64,000 nt of DNA from Chiua virens (Eukaryota > Basidiomycota > Agaricomycetes > Boletales > Boletaceae). Positions 21,826 to 33,707 of this stretch are shown in pieces; within the stretch, counting starts at the first letter, position 1; each line of letters opens with the position of its first letter. Made by a program: the position numbers and the translations under genes. Below the pieces are notes generated by a model. That model did no database searches. It worked only from the letters and a program-made list of their open reading frames with translations, and had not been told where the DNA came from. The stretch covers positions 372,001 to 436,000 of the forward strand of contig JAHNUO010000022.1 in NCBI GenBank assembly GCA_019787685.1. Reading direction: 5' to 3'.

Positions 21826-22907
21826 ATGGCTGGCTCAGAGCCTACCACTGTAATCTTCCATATCAATCTCGGCGACGCCTCCAAATACGATGAAGGCGTT
21901 TTCCCTCGAGAATACTACAATGCTGGTAATGCTCTCAGCAAAGGCAGCGTGTTGTTGTCTGCAACACTAGAGGAGATGGCCAAGATCGCTGAGATGGGTA
22001 TCGATTTGAAGAAGGACCCGCGCTTTGCACGCAATACGCAGGCCGCATTTGATCGGTCAGAACTATTAGCTTTCTGCCCATCGATCTACTCATGTATTGG
22101 CAGTTTAACAGTTGTGGAGGAAAACTTGAAAAACCGCCCAAAGTCATTCAACCCGTTTACGGTGTTCCGTAACTATCGAGCAGAGCGAATATTTCTTTCT
22201 GCGTCAAAATCTTTTTACCGGAACACCAAGGTTGAGTGGTTGCATTGTCTGTGCATCGCCTTGATTACGAGATCATTTCTAGGAGACATCAGAGAGGATA
22301 CAGAGAGAGGAAGCCCTAGTGCAAATTGTTCCAAGCAAAGAGTTAACTACTATAAATGGTGGGTTGAGGATTCAGCCCGTTCGTTTGTGGCTTATCAGTT
22401 CATACATTAGACGAAGTACCCCCAAATGCAACGATTGGGGGGATAGCGGTACCCCTGTATGGTCGGGATGCAGAGCGGACAGTGCTTGCTGCAATAAATG
22501 CGATGGTTTCGCGTGCCAAAGACCCGGACCCTTTCATAGACGACCCGCAAATTCTGCAGCATTGTGATGGTGAGAACCGATTGGATCTGTATCTGGACGA
22601 GACTCATTGCATTTTCGGACAGGCGAGAGCATCATGACTCTCGCTGATACGGCCAGTCTGCTCAGCCAAGATACACCCAGCGGCAGCAGCAGCCATTCAC
22701 AACAAACAGAACCCATGAGCCCCGGCTCCGCTTATCACTTCCACTTTCACAATTCCGTGTTGACGGCAGGATCGAATGTCCAAGGATTGACACTCAACCA
22801 GGGTGACGGGAATCAGGGGTGTAAGTACCGAGTACTGAGTGGCAGAGTGCATAGATAAAACTGATGCTCTGACGATAGCCCACATGACTCAACAACCGGA
22901 TCCATGA
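21826..22907 (+). CDS. unknown protein with C-terminal Gly/Asn motif
   Basis: A gene I do not recognise. Exon 1 starts MAGSEPTTVIFHINLGD and runs about 170 codons to FYRNTK. Introns at about 22230-22282, 22358-22409 and 22570-22621 join ETSERIQREEALVQIVPSKE, then DEVPPNATIGGIAVPLYGRD and AERTVLAAINAMVSRAKDPD, then ESIMTLADTASLLSQDTPSG. The N-terminal domain of about 250 residues looks mixed alpha/beta and globular. The C-terminus becomes Ser/Gln-rich and ends with AYHFHFHNSVLTAGSNVQGL and TLNQGDGNQG, then SHMTQQPDP after one more intron. The segment SNVQGLTLNQGDGNQG resembles the Gly/Asn motif in the two proteins at 10-14 kb. A globular domain followed by a short terminal Gly/Asn motif is an architecture seen in fungal amyloid-signalling proteins, but that is only analogy. 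Confidence 0.65.
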
Positions 22908-22909
22908 TT

Positions 22910-23911
22910 CCATGCGGATTCTTCAACCCTGTCATCAGTTACATACCTACACATCTAATATGACTTTCTCATGGTCTTACTCCAGCTAATGAGTGGACAT
23001 TCCATCATCATGCAACCAGAAACCCCATGTATTCTAACCGTATCTTACGATACACAATCTAAATAGTACTTCTCTGGTGGCTCGGTGACGTGGGTCGTCT
23101 CGCCAAACATTGCTTTTGACCCCCCATCTAGCGGGCTTGATGTCGCGAATGACTGGTTGTTCGCCGCAATAAGCACTTGCACCGCCGACGCACTGGCAAG
23201 AATTCTCCAAAGCCCAAACGAGTTGCCTGATATTGCTATACGAACGCATGCTTGACGCCTACCAACTTGAACGATTCGATGCTTGGCCGAGAGTGACCCA
23301 CAAGTACTGGGGATGGTGACGACACTGACTCGGACGACGGCTCAGCATCGTGTATAGATGTTTCTGCATGCAGCCACCACATTTTAATGACAAGTCAATG
23401 CGCAGCCCTCACCACTGGCATATCTGGGTACGGTTGATGCACATTAGCACGTACTATATAGTATGCCCCATTGCCCGAAGTAGTATGCAGGCCTGCACAT
23501 TACTTAGCAGGCGATTCAGACACTCGTGACTCCCGAGCGCCCTAGAGTTTGAAACCCGCTACACGAGCGGGACCTTAAGTCCCCAATTTTTACCGTCGCT
23601 CCGAGTCGAGGCCATAAGAGAAACGGGATACTAGTAAGTTTGAGGATACAAGAACGACCTGGCCATCCAGGACCAGTACTACCTGGATACTGGATGAATC
23701 AAATTCCGATGTAAGTCGGGCAGTGTGCGCTTGCAAGACCGATATTGCGGCTGCGTCGAAGAACCCACGTGATGTCTACATAGCATACAGGAAAGGAAAC
23801 ACTGCAGCGGCGTGTCCGTGTCCATCGAATACCCAGCTCTATTTAATCGATGCAAATGTATCAGCATGAAATAGTATGTCTAGAGAGGGAGGAAAGAATC
23901 CCGGCGATTAA
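22910..23911. other. intergenic, nothing recognised
   Basis: About 1 kb with short frames only. No tRNA or other RNA gene seen. Confidence 0.4.
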
Positions 23912-25130
23912 TCACGAATAAAGGACCCGACTTGCTAGCTCAAAGCCAAGGAAGGTAGCTCCATTTGCAAATGGCGAACTATATCGTAGCCCACGTCAGT
24001 TATTTGATCCTAGTGCAGAGGTTTTCGCTAACCGAATAAGGGTGGGACAAAGCCCTCGCGTGAAGGCTGCGATGCCTTCCGTCCGCCAAACTTGTCGTAC
24101 GCAATCCCGAGCGGAGGCGTACTTCTGGCCAGTCGAGGGAGTGAACCCATCAGTCTGCATTCTAGATTTAATCACGTCAATGGGGTATATCACAGCCCAC
24201 AGCTACAAATGTATGGGTCAGTCAGGGAACATGATCCATCGGAAACACTTGCCGCATATCCTGCAGTGGCGCCATACAGGACGGCATTGAGAGGGCTTAT
24301 CTGATCCCGGCGAATGCCTTTTTGCGCCATTTCGCGTTGCACCAGCTTCTCATACACCATAAAATACATCCCATAACCAGTAGCCTCACGGAGGAACGTT
24401 ACACATTGGCCCTTGAAGACGCCGGCAATTCCATGCTGTGTGTATATCTTCTTGAAAGCATCGAACGGACCGTTATACATCGGATTTGTATTAGATTGGG
24501 TCTGCAGTCCTGCGGAATCGCGTGAGACGCGATCAACGAATTTGATCATGTAAGATACGCACGGATCCTAACGTGCTCGACTGGACCGGACACGAAGCCA
24601 TTCGCAAGGCCAGCACCAACACCTGCTGTAAATAATTGACCTGCTCCCAGGGTTTTTCCCTCTTTACCCCCTTTACCGTTAGCTAGATTGTGTTCTGCGA
24701 GCACCCTCTTCGCATATTCTAATGCACCAAACTGTATGGACACACACAGTCCGATACCTAATAATGGCGTGAGTGTGCCCTGCAACGTCGTTAGAGGTCT
24801 TGTTTTTTTATTTAAAGACGATCACACCTTGTAAAACGCCAACGGTCCCTCGTTCTTCAAAATCCCACCAGCACAATGTACCATGCCGGAGTAGGTTCCT
24901 TTGGGAGCTGTTTGCATGCGCTGAAAGGATGGAAAGATGTAGGGTATAAGTATTGTACCGAGAGGATACTGATATACTGACCACTTTCACGATATCAAAG
25001 GGTTGTCCAACGAGCACCTACCTCGGCCGAAAAGAATTCAGCATCGGTCGCCCTCGGAACACGCACGACTCACCTGAGCGATCCCACCGGCAGTTCCAGC
25101 AGTGAGATCTTTTATGGTATTATTTGCCAT
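23912..25130 (-). CDS. mitochondrial carrier family protein (YMC1-like)
   Basis: Inner-membrane solute transporter with three repeats. Exon 1 from 25130 is MANNTIKDLTAGTAGGIAQ, joined to VLVGQPFDIVKV, the first P-x-D-x-x-(K/R) signature. Next come GTLTPLLGIGLCVSIQFGAL, then VSGPVEHVRIR (second repeat, P-x-E variant) and NPMYNGPFDAFKKIYTQHGI with VFKGQCVTFLREATGYGMYF. The third repeat is LWAVIYPIDVIKSRMQTDGF. The end is PFANGATFLGFELASRVLYS. Sequence and start resemble yeast Ymc1/Ymc2 and the carnitine/ornithine-carrier branch; substrate cannot be fixed by eye. About 300 residues, the usual length. The intron at 24203-24252 uses a GC donor (GCAAGT): GATAGYA must join LWAVIYPID. Six or so introns in all. 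Confidence 0.9.
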
Positions 25131-25430
25131 GTTGTTTTGGGTATTCCGATGGAGGTAGTAAGTAATGAAAGAAAGGTATTGTGACTTGTAAAAGCCTGAC
25201 CCGAAGGCGACCCCACAAACCAACCACCGTCGCGGACATTAAAATGAGTCCAGTCATTACGTGAGCTTCATTACTTTCATATCTCACGTGATCTGTCATC
25301 TTTTCCGGTTATGGAGGTTCTCATTGGTCCATTCCAGCGCGGATATTTGACTACCAGTACGCTTTGCTTCTGATCGGACGACTGACGAACGTGATTCATG
25401 CAATATTTTTGCTAACAGTTTCTGAGAATT
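25131..25430. other. divergent promoter, carrier / C2H2 factor
   Basis: About 300 bp between divergent starts at 25130 (minus) and 25431 (plus). Two CACGTGA-type words (near 25258 and 25287) are seen; their role is unknown. Confidence 0.45.
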
Positions 25431-27434
25431 ATGACAGAAGTTGTGGTAGAGCAGACCGTCGCGAACGACGTGGCTTCCCGTGTCACTGGACCTGTGGGAG
25501 CTGTTGCCGAGAACAGTACGACTGTTGAGGAAGAGTATGAGGAGGCAGAGGACGACGAAGAGGACGACGAAGAAGCAGAGGAGATTGCTCGTCGCCTGAA
25601 AGAGCAACTGTGGGCAGACATCAGCAAGGCGCAGGCTGCACAAGCCACCCCCGGCACGCAACCACTTCCACCTCGGACCACTGCCCTTCCAGAGGAGCGT
25701 GCGGCGTCTGGTCCGTCGAAGAAGCAGGATGCAGCCCTGCAAACTATGAAGAGCATCCTTGCCATCACGGCAAGCGACACCCTCGCTCATTCCATCCTCG
25801 CATCTGCCCACGTTCCGGGAACCAACAACGACAACGTGTTGAACGTGTTGAGCCAGGTCGTCCACGCTGGATCTATCTCCAAGGAGCTCGCCAGATCTTT
25901 GACACCCATCTTGGTATCCTTGGCCCGTTCAGACACGCTCTTTGCAACAATGCGTCACTCCAACGCTCCCGCAATGCAACTCGACAAAGGGAAGCGCAAA
26001 CGCGACGAGAGCGACGAGGAACAACGCCAGAATGACGCCCGCGCTTCTAAACGGCCCAACGTCATGGATCATGATTTCCAACAGCAAATAACCGAGGCTG
26101 TCAAATTTGTCTCCGACGCTCTCACCGCCAACTCGCCAGCAGGTGGCACACTTGATCCGTCCGTCATATCCTCCATCCAACCAAACCTCCATCAACTGTT
26201 CCTTTTTTCTATGACATCATCCGCCGGAGGTGGTCCGGAAATGAATGCCCTGCAAGAGATCGGTGGGTTGATTCAGGTCCTCGGCGTCCTCAGTGGTATT
26301 CAGATTGGCCCCACGGCAACCCAAGACCAAGGTGCCCCGCAACCTCCAGGCTCCGCGCTCCATCCCTCCCACCCCTGGATTCCGTCAGGCACCCAACCCC
26401 ATTCGTCTGTTCCATTAAACGATATTGGCACAGCCGTCTATCCTTGTCTCGTGCACGGTTGCCGGAAGATATTCGCCAGGCTCTACAACTTACGAGCACA
26501 CCAACGCGTTCACGCTGTACACCGTCCATTCCGTTGTGTATTGTGTCCCGCGTCGTTTGTTCGTAACCATGACCTCAAGCGTCATGCAAAACTTCACGAA
26601 AAAAAAGCCTGGCAGTGTGCCGGGTGTGACAAAATGTTTTCCCGTCGTGACGCAATCAAACGACACAAAAATAGCAGTGCGGCACGTGGCAGCAAGGGAG
26701 AAGTTTGCGTCAACGCTGCAATTAAGGAGGTCATGCTGGATAAAGAAGGCGACGAGGACGCGGCGCGGGAGGGTCGGCGTACGAGGATGTGGGCGGATAT
26801 TGCCGCAGGCAGTGCAGCCTCTATGGCCTACTACGGCCACGCAGACGACGGACACATGGAGGAAGGAGAGGTGCACCATGATGTCATTCATCAGATGCAG
26901 GCTGCCGTCCTCAGCCTTCACGCAACGTTGCAGGGACACGTGTCGTCTGCACTTGGAACTGATCATGCCGCACCCCCACTGCATCTCGACCCGACTGGCG
27001 GACAGGCAACGTTGGCGAGTGTCATTGCACGTGCGCAGATGCAGAATATGGCACCTCAGACCCAGATGCTGGCCATGGGCCCCGCCGGTGCCAGCGGCAA
27101 CTTAGTCCACCCTGAAGGGTTCATTTCGCACCCCGGTGACAGACCGCCTGCGGTGTTTAATATTGCTGGGCCCGTGGATAGCGGAACACAACTTGACGGC
27201 ACGCTTTCTGCGCCGCAGCTGTCTCTCTACGGCTTGTCTGAAGAACAAACAAAGTTGCTCGAGCAAGCCATTGCCAACGCTGCGTCAGCCGCACAAGCAC
27301 AGGCCGAAGCTGAAGCCGCCTTGGAGGAGGAAGACGAAGTTGAGGACGAGGAGGAAGAGCCACATGACTCGGACGAAATCAACGACACGCTTCGGTCTGC
27401 TATCGCTCGAGCATCTGCAACGCCAGGACAATAA
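25431..27434 (+). CDS. C2H2 zinc-finger transcription factor
   Basis: A single-exon frame of 667 codons from an ATG at 25431, the longest uninterrupted frame in the gene-rich half. The N-terminus is strongly acidic (about residues 32-60, runs of Glu and Asp). Three fingers lie at about residues 342-420: YPCLVHGCRKIFARLYNLRA then HQRVH; FRCVLCPASFVRNHDLKRHA then KLH; and WQCAGCDKMFSRRDAIKRHK followed by a displaced Cys, a C2HC-like finger. The linkers AVHRPF and EKKAW approximate the usual finger linker. The rest is low-complexity with Ala/Gln/Glu-rich runs near the C-terminus (EAALEEEDEVEDEEEE). It is probably a nuclear DNA-binding regulator; target genes cannot be inferred. No intron is needed, unlike almost every neighbour. 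Confidence 0.88.
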   Translation: MTEVVVEQTVANDVASRVTGPVGAVAENSTTVEEEYEEAEDDEEDDEEAEEIARRLKEQLWADISKAQAAQATPGTQPLPPRTTALPEERAASGPSKKQDAALQTMKSILAITASDTLAHSILASAHVPGTNNDNVLNVLSQVVHAGSISKELARSLTPILVSLARSDTLFATMRHSNAPAMQLDKGKRKRDESDEEQRQNDARASKRPNVMDHDFQQQITEAVKFVSDALTANSPAGGTLDPSVISSIQPNLHQLFLFSMTSSAGGGPEMNALQEIGGLIQVLGVLSGIQIGPTATQDQGAPQPPGSALHPSHPWIPSGTQPHSSVPLNDIGTAVYPCLVHGCRKIFARLYNLRAHQRVHAVHRPFRCVLCPASFVRNHDLKRHAKLHEKKAWQCAGCDKMFSRRDAIKRHKNSSAARGSKGEVCVNAAIKEVMLDKEGDEDAAREGRRTRMWADIAAGSAASMAYYGHADDGHMEEGEVHHDVIHQMQAAVLSLHATLQGHVSSALGTDHAAPPLHLDPTGGQATLASVIARAQMQNMAPQTQMLAMGPAGASGNLVHPEGFISHPGDRPPAVFNIAGPVDSGTQLDGTLSAPQLSLYGLSEEQTKLLEQAIANAASAAQAQAEAEAALEEEDEVEDEEEEPHDSDEINDTLRSAIARASATPGQ

Positions 27435-27728
27435 TTCTATTTATTTTCTGTGTCTGTATCAACACCTAATGACATAAATAGTGTATCATTTTGTTTTCCA
27501 AGGCAGCCTGTCCCTGCACATGTCCAATTCGAATGTCATCTCGGCCTCCATCAAGCAGCCATGTTGTACAATAATCGTGGTTCGTGGTATCGCTAAGCCG
27601 AATGTCAATATATACATGAATGGATACGAAACTGGTAGGACACGATCAGTAATCTATGAGTAGTCGAAAGGGCGACGCGCAATCCACGACGCACCTCCAG
27701 GTTCCTACATGCAATAAACTTTAGAACG
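27435..27728. other. 3' flank, nothing recognised
   Basis: Short interval between convergent frames; presumed 3' UTRs. Confidence 0.4.
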
Positions 27729-27938
27729 CTACATTTTGCTGCCCGAGCGTGGTCGGGGCGGTCTTGGCGCTAGATATTGTTCTCGACGTTTTGCCTCTGC
27801 CTGCCGCCAGAATTCCTGGTTCTGCGGTGATTCACGTTGCCATGCCTCTGCGATAGCTTGGGTAGGGGTGATAACGGACTCGGGGAAACGATGTGCTCTA
27901 TTCCCGTCTGGTTTTGGGGGGGGCATGTCGGACGTCAT
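27729..27938 (-). CDS. small hypothetical protein, possibly partial HMG-like
   Basis: A 69-codon frame with an ATG at 27938. The core TPTQAIAEAWQRESPQNQEF followed by WRQAEAKRREQYL is reminiscent of the second half of a fungal HMG box (helix 2 and 3), but the first helix is missing and the Pro/Arg tail (PRPPRPRSGSK) ends it. It could be the last exon of a larger gene whose 5' exons I cannot find, or a relic. Low certainty. Confidence 0.35.
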   Translation of the reverse strand: MTSDMPPPKPDGNRAHRFPESVITPTQAIAEAWQRESPQNQEFWRQAEAKRREQYLAPRPPRPRSGSKM

Positions 27939-27939
27939 C

Positions 27940-29605
27940 GCAGACTGGAGGGAAGGAAAACATACTCATGATCAGATAGTCCGAAAAAGCGACAAGAACC
28001 GATAGTAAACAAAAATGGGCGTACGGCAGTTCAAGGTTCATGCAGATGGGATTATTCAAAGTGGGGCAGGGACCGAGGGAGATTTGTCCTCCTTTATACA
28101 AGGTTTGGAAAAACAACGACCTAATCTTATTTCAGTCCCTTGCGCATTTTGGAACCCGTACCCGCGGGGGTTGTTGAGGGCATTATTTCATCAATTCTTG
28201 TTCGAGAGGGGGCAGCCACCATTGTTGGCGGTTCCTGTTTAGGAAAGTTGAAAGATATGGAAGAAAAACCGGTTTGGTCAGAATAAGTATTCGCCTTCTG
28301 CGCTGGAACTTGGGTTTCCCTCCCCCTGCGACGGGGGCCCCTGCAACCTTCGCGATGGGATCCAGAAATGGGCAGCGAACAAACGAATTGCCATAAAAGG
28401 AAGCTTCAAGGGCGGTGGATGGGGGACGTAACGTTCTTCGGTGACGCGTTTAAATTCCAGCTTTGCAAGCGAAATAAGCCCACAAGACGTTTTTCCTCCA
28501 TTGTGACCCATTTTCGAAAGTGACGCGCCCGTGCATATCGATGCTCATATCCGCAGAGAAGTGGCGTTTTTATGAGCGAGTCCGTTCAATATATGAGTGT
28601 GCACTGCCCCAGATGAGTCAGTGGCCACATGGTGGGTGAAACCACGAGCGTGGCAACGAAGATTTGGATGGGGTTGCGGTGAGGAGGAGGCATGCAGTCG
28701 CCGCTGGACGCGACGCAGCCAGTATTCATGAACTGCCTTGCGTTACTATTGGAGCCACGAGGCGTTGCACAGCACTTGGACGTGGGGCGATATAGATACG
28801 TTGATATGATCCGCTGACCCCGAAATATGCCAAGGAGAACCGCCCGGTGGTGCCCAGTGACTGGCAGTGTCTCAAGTCTTTGTTCCCTCGTTATGGGAAG
28901 AACAATGTTCATCTTTAGGGGAATCTTCCAAAACTGTCCTGTCTCGGTTGCTCAAGGAAGCAAAAGGCGCTTGTGAACAGGCAACTTTACCAACGTAAAG
29001 TTGCATTGTTTGCACAAAATCTTTGTCAGGGTTCCAGACTTCCAAGGGCACAACATATCATTTCAACTTGAATGCAGAAGAAACATTTTAGAATTCTGAA
29101 GATCCGGCGGCGGGAAAATCGGTTAGCTTGGGAAGATCCTGTCCAATGGGAGTAAGAACCTTTGAGCATTGCCGGCAGCAAGTTGAGAGTTCGGGAGATC
29201 TGGTAATGCCTGTGGGGTAAGTAATGAACAAAGGCACGAGCGCCCGATGTTGGTCTTGTTCCCTCTTCGAGTTCATTATCGGTCTTAGTCCGAGTATATT
29301 GTCATTGCATCGCTCTTCTCCGGTGTCTCTTATTCTTGCGAAGGCCTTGTGACTTATCACAACCAAATATAACTAGCTTGCTGACTACAGCCCGCTCGGA
29401 GTCCCGTGTGCTCTGTGTGTGATAGCCATGTTGCAGATATAACTTCCATCGCCACATGTCCTTGTTGAGCAGGTTTGCAACATCATCTAGGGCCAGTAGC
29501 ACCGGACACTTCTCTTCTTGGTTTATCCGCAGCATCTCGAACGAAATGGGTGAAAAGTAAGTCCCAAGTGCCATCTTAACGACAATATTGGGCACCCGTT
29601 GACGA
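27940..29605. other. intergenic, nothing firm
   Basis: About 1.6 kb with frames of 60-165 codons that show no domain and overlap on both strands. It includes the NPY1 promoter at the right end. Confidence 0.35.
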
Positions 29606-29626
29606 CAATGAAGCATTGTGAATTTT

Positions 29627-31194
<1,568 letters not shown>

Positions 31195-31433
31195 CGTCTA
31201 ACGTCTTTATGTGTAGCTGATTCATAGAGAGGAGCTCTGGATCCATGGAAATAACTATCATACGTCGGTTTGGAGAAAATGTTGACATGTTTAGCCATGT
31301 CACGAAGATCTAGAGATAGCAGGTCGACCCGACTCGGCGATCGTTGCCGGCTAATGGTTTGGAGTCAGCTTGCCAGGGCCCAGTCAGTCAAAACGATGGT
31401 GCATCCATCCATAGAAAATACATGTTGTTAGTA

Positions 31434-32036
31434 TTACATTGACGCACGTTCGTGGACCATGGTGGAAAGTACACCATCACCATCTCTCCACAAACATTCT
31501 CCTTGCCAGAGAACACAGTCGGCCATTCCGTTGTTCATAATAAAGTCTATACAATCTTTGTCGGCTGCCCCGGGTTGGATCCAAATTGCAGGGATGCCTT
31601 CGGCTTTCGCCTGTTCCAACAACTTGATGGTGATCTTGACATCATGCAGTGAGAGGGGCAAATCGATATCGGAACAGCCACAAACCTTGGCAGGGGTTAC
31701 AATACTGAGGGCAGTTTCCTTGGGGGAAGGCAGTTCATCAACGGACTTGACCGTCTTGCGCCCCTCTAGTTCAGCATTTGTCTGTGAGAACCTGAGAATA
31801 AGCGAAAGGAGCTATTAACTGATATGACTGACCGGGTGCACGGGTGTCACATCCTTGTCCCTTGCAATATACCATTGGAGGATCTGTGAGAGGGGTTCAT
31901 TCGTCAGGGAAACATAGTCCGCGGGGTGTTGCTAGCTCGCCTTTGTTCCCCACTTTGATTGGTCAGTCGACGCCCCGACGACGGCATACTTGTTGTGCGT
32001 TAGGAAGAATTTCTGCTTCTCGATCGAAGTGACCAT
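31434..32036 (-). CDS. CoA-binding Rossmann-fold protein (YccU-like)
   Basis: Start at 32036: MVTSIEKQKFFLTHNKYAVV then GASTDQSKWGTK, a Rossmann nucleotide-binding start with a Gly-Ala-Ser loop. A second exon gives ILQWYIARDKDVTPVHP, and the third, from about 31780, TNAELEGRKTVKSVDELPSP, LSIVTPAKVCG, and IPAIWIQPGAADKDCIDFIM, ending VLSTMVHERASM. This is the CoA-binding domain (succinyl-CoA-ligase-alpha-like) in its small single-domain form of about 160 residues. Biochemical role unknown even in well-studied relatives. The first intron (31884-31940) has no GT near the required junction; the sequence reads AAAG followed by GCGAGC, so a GC donor is the simplest solution. Confidence 0.85.
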
Positions 32037-32344
32037 GTTCGATAGGTGACGGAGACGGAGATTATTGATGACAATAGCAGAGCGGATAACGGAAATCCGT
32101 GTCAACATATCCTGGATCAGAACCGCGTGATTCAGTCTTGTTCATAACGATCATCGCTCATGAGAACAATCTGAACAGCAACAAGCCTCATATACACCTT
32201 TTCTGTGCGTGCATTAATGAAATACCTTCTATAGTAACTTCAAAGCCTCTCTGACGTTTTACGCTTTACGTCGCAGCTACGTTGCTTGCCATGAAAGTGG
32301 AGTAAACAAGTCACGTGCCCTCGCGCACGGACCAAGCGCACAAA

Positions 32345-32580
32345 GTATAAAATCAGCGCCTCGATATCCTGAATCCTTAGAACATACTCAGCTAGGATCT
32401 ATTTTATAGAAACTAACTCGAGTCTCGCATGTTTACACATGCCACATCCTTCAAATCCATTCGATGACATCCGCGCTCGCTCGTTCGACAGAGAGCATGA
32501 TCTTCACTTTGGTGGGATCTCGAGGACGTTTGGTTCTGTACTTTGCCGGGCTGCTTGCAGCTCGGTGAGTCGGAGCCAAC
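32345..32580 (+). other. orphan promoter and first exon
   Basis: A TATAAAA word at about 32,346 lies 90 bp upstream of an ATG at 32439. The frame (MPHPSNPFDDIRARSFDREH) is open for about 40 codons and ends at a good donor, CTCG followed by GTGAGT near 32,562. Downstream exons are not found: the following DNA is the decayed Pro/Ser-family copy. It looks like the 5' end of a gene cut off by rearrangement, or chance. Confidence 0.3.
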
Positions 32581-32724
32581 GAGTTGAGCGTCTGTCTGAT
32601 GGATTTTCTCTCTATGTATGTATTGTACATAATTGTATTGTATTGTGTTGAAATTGTCATTTGATGATTTGCTCTAATGGATGATGAACTGAGATTTTGT
32701 TACAATCACATCACAGGGAATTGT

Positions 32725-33496
32725 TCAAGTGTGCTATGTGGATATGCCTCTGCCTTCCACCAGCAGACAGGCAGCCCCTGGGGTATTTTGGATGAGATAA
32801 TTTAATTCATCTGGCAGGAATGATAGTTTCTGCTCTGAACTATGTGGAATGGACTAGAAGAAGCTCCAATGCATCAATGTGAATTTGATTTGGTTGACAC
32901 TGGCCTTTTATTGTGATTTTGACTTTCTTTCTCCTAGGAATATCTCTATGCAAAGTGAGAGCCAGGCTCAGTAAAACCTGAGCCAGCAGCTGTTCAGAAC
33001 ACCAGAGATTATATGTTCAACATGTACATAGCCATTAATACTCCCCTTGGTAGGCAGTGCCTTTTTCTCTTTCATTGTACCTATTGTTTGTCAGAAATGT
33101 CTAGTGAGGTAGAGCCAAAGAATGTCTCCTAGAAGCATGAAGAACTCTGTCTCAGACCTTTCAGAATTGAGCATGGATCCCACATCTGAAGATGGTCTAG
33201 ATTGACATGAATGAGGCAATGGGCACTCCAATCAGTATATTCATGGATTGTTGGGACCAATTGATGGCTGGATGAGCAACCTTTATCAGGATTTTTAACC
33301 TGGGAGGATGTCTCTGTCACTTTTGCCCTTGCCACCAATCATATGAGTAGCAGTGTCATTCATTTCAGAGACACCTAGGTCTCATCATCTTCACTCCTTC
33401 AGGGAGTTGCCTCTTCCTTCACCACAATCAATGAGGCAATCAAGAGTTCACTCACCTCGTTTACCTGGCCTGGCATGTCTCCCGAGCATTGTGTAT
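32725..33496 (+). pseudogene. CpG-depleted third copy of the Pro/Ser-rich family
   Basis: The + strand aligns with the coding strand of paralogue 2 from just before its ATG through intron 1 and exon 2, then with parts of paralogue 1 (SPQSMRQSRVHSPRLPG against SPQPTRQSRIHSPRSPG). CpG sites in paralogue 2 are TpG or CpA here: CAACGCGTCAATG against CAATGCATCAATG, ACTATGCGAAACGG against ACTATGTGGAATGG. Frameshifts and stops break it. It ends at about 33,496, where the dispersed 5.3-kb repeat begins. Confidence 0.8.
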
Positions 33497-33605
33497 GTGT
33501 ACCTTCTCAATCAGCGAGCAATAAAGTCTTGGTTCACAGTACTTACTACTTATTCCCGAGAGAAGGAGTCAGAGAACTTAGTACCATATTGCAATTAATT
33601 TGCTA
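33497..33605 (+). repeat. dispersed repeat, second copy
   Basis: Matches 5,310-5,405 and lies about 100 bp upstream of the cysteine synthase start, right at the truncation point of the Pro/Ser pseudogene. It contains AATAAAGTCTTGG, so it may carry a retroelement polyadenylation region. Confidence 0.6.
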
Positions 33606-33707
33606 CTACTAGCAGCACATTTTTCAAGCTCCGCATTTCGATTGATTCGTCATTTGTCTTCGTTTGCACTTGACTATTGTGATGCCCAATGCGTTGTCGA
33701 AGAATTG

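Noticed and set aside
26425..27105. 226-codon frame overlapping the C2H2 factor in another frame
   Set aside because: It is a shadow of the GC-rich zinc-finger coding region; no domain and unlikely composition.
27729..27938. HMG-box mating-type-like factor
   Set aside because: Only a vague match to half of an HMG box; the first helix and conserved aromatic residues are absent, so I list it only as hypothetical.
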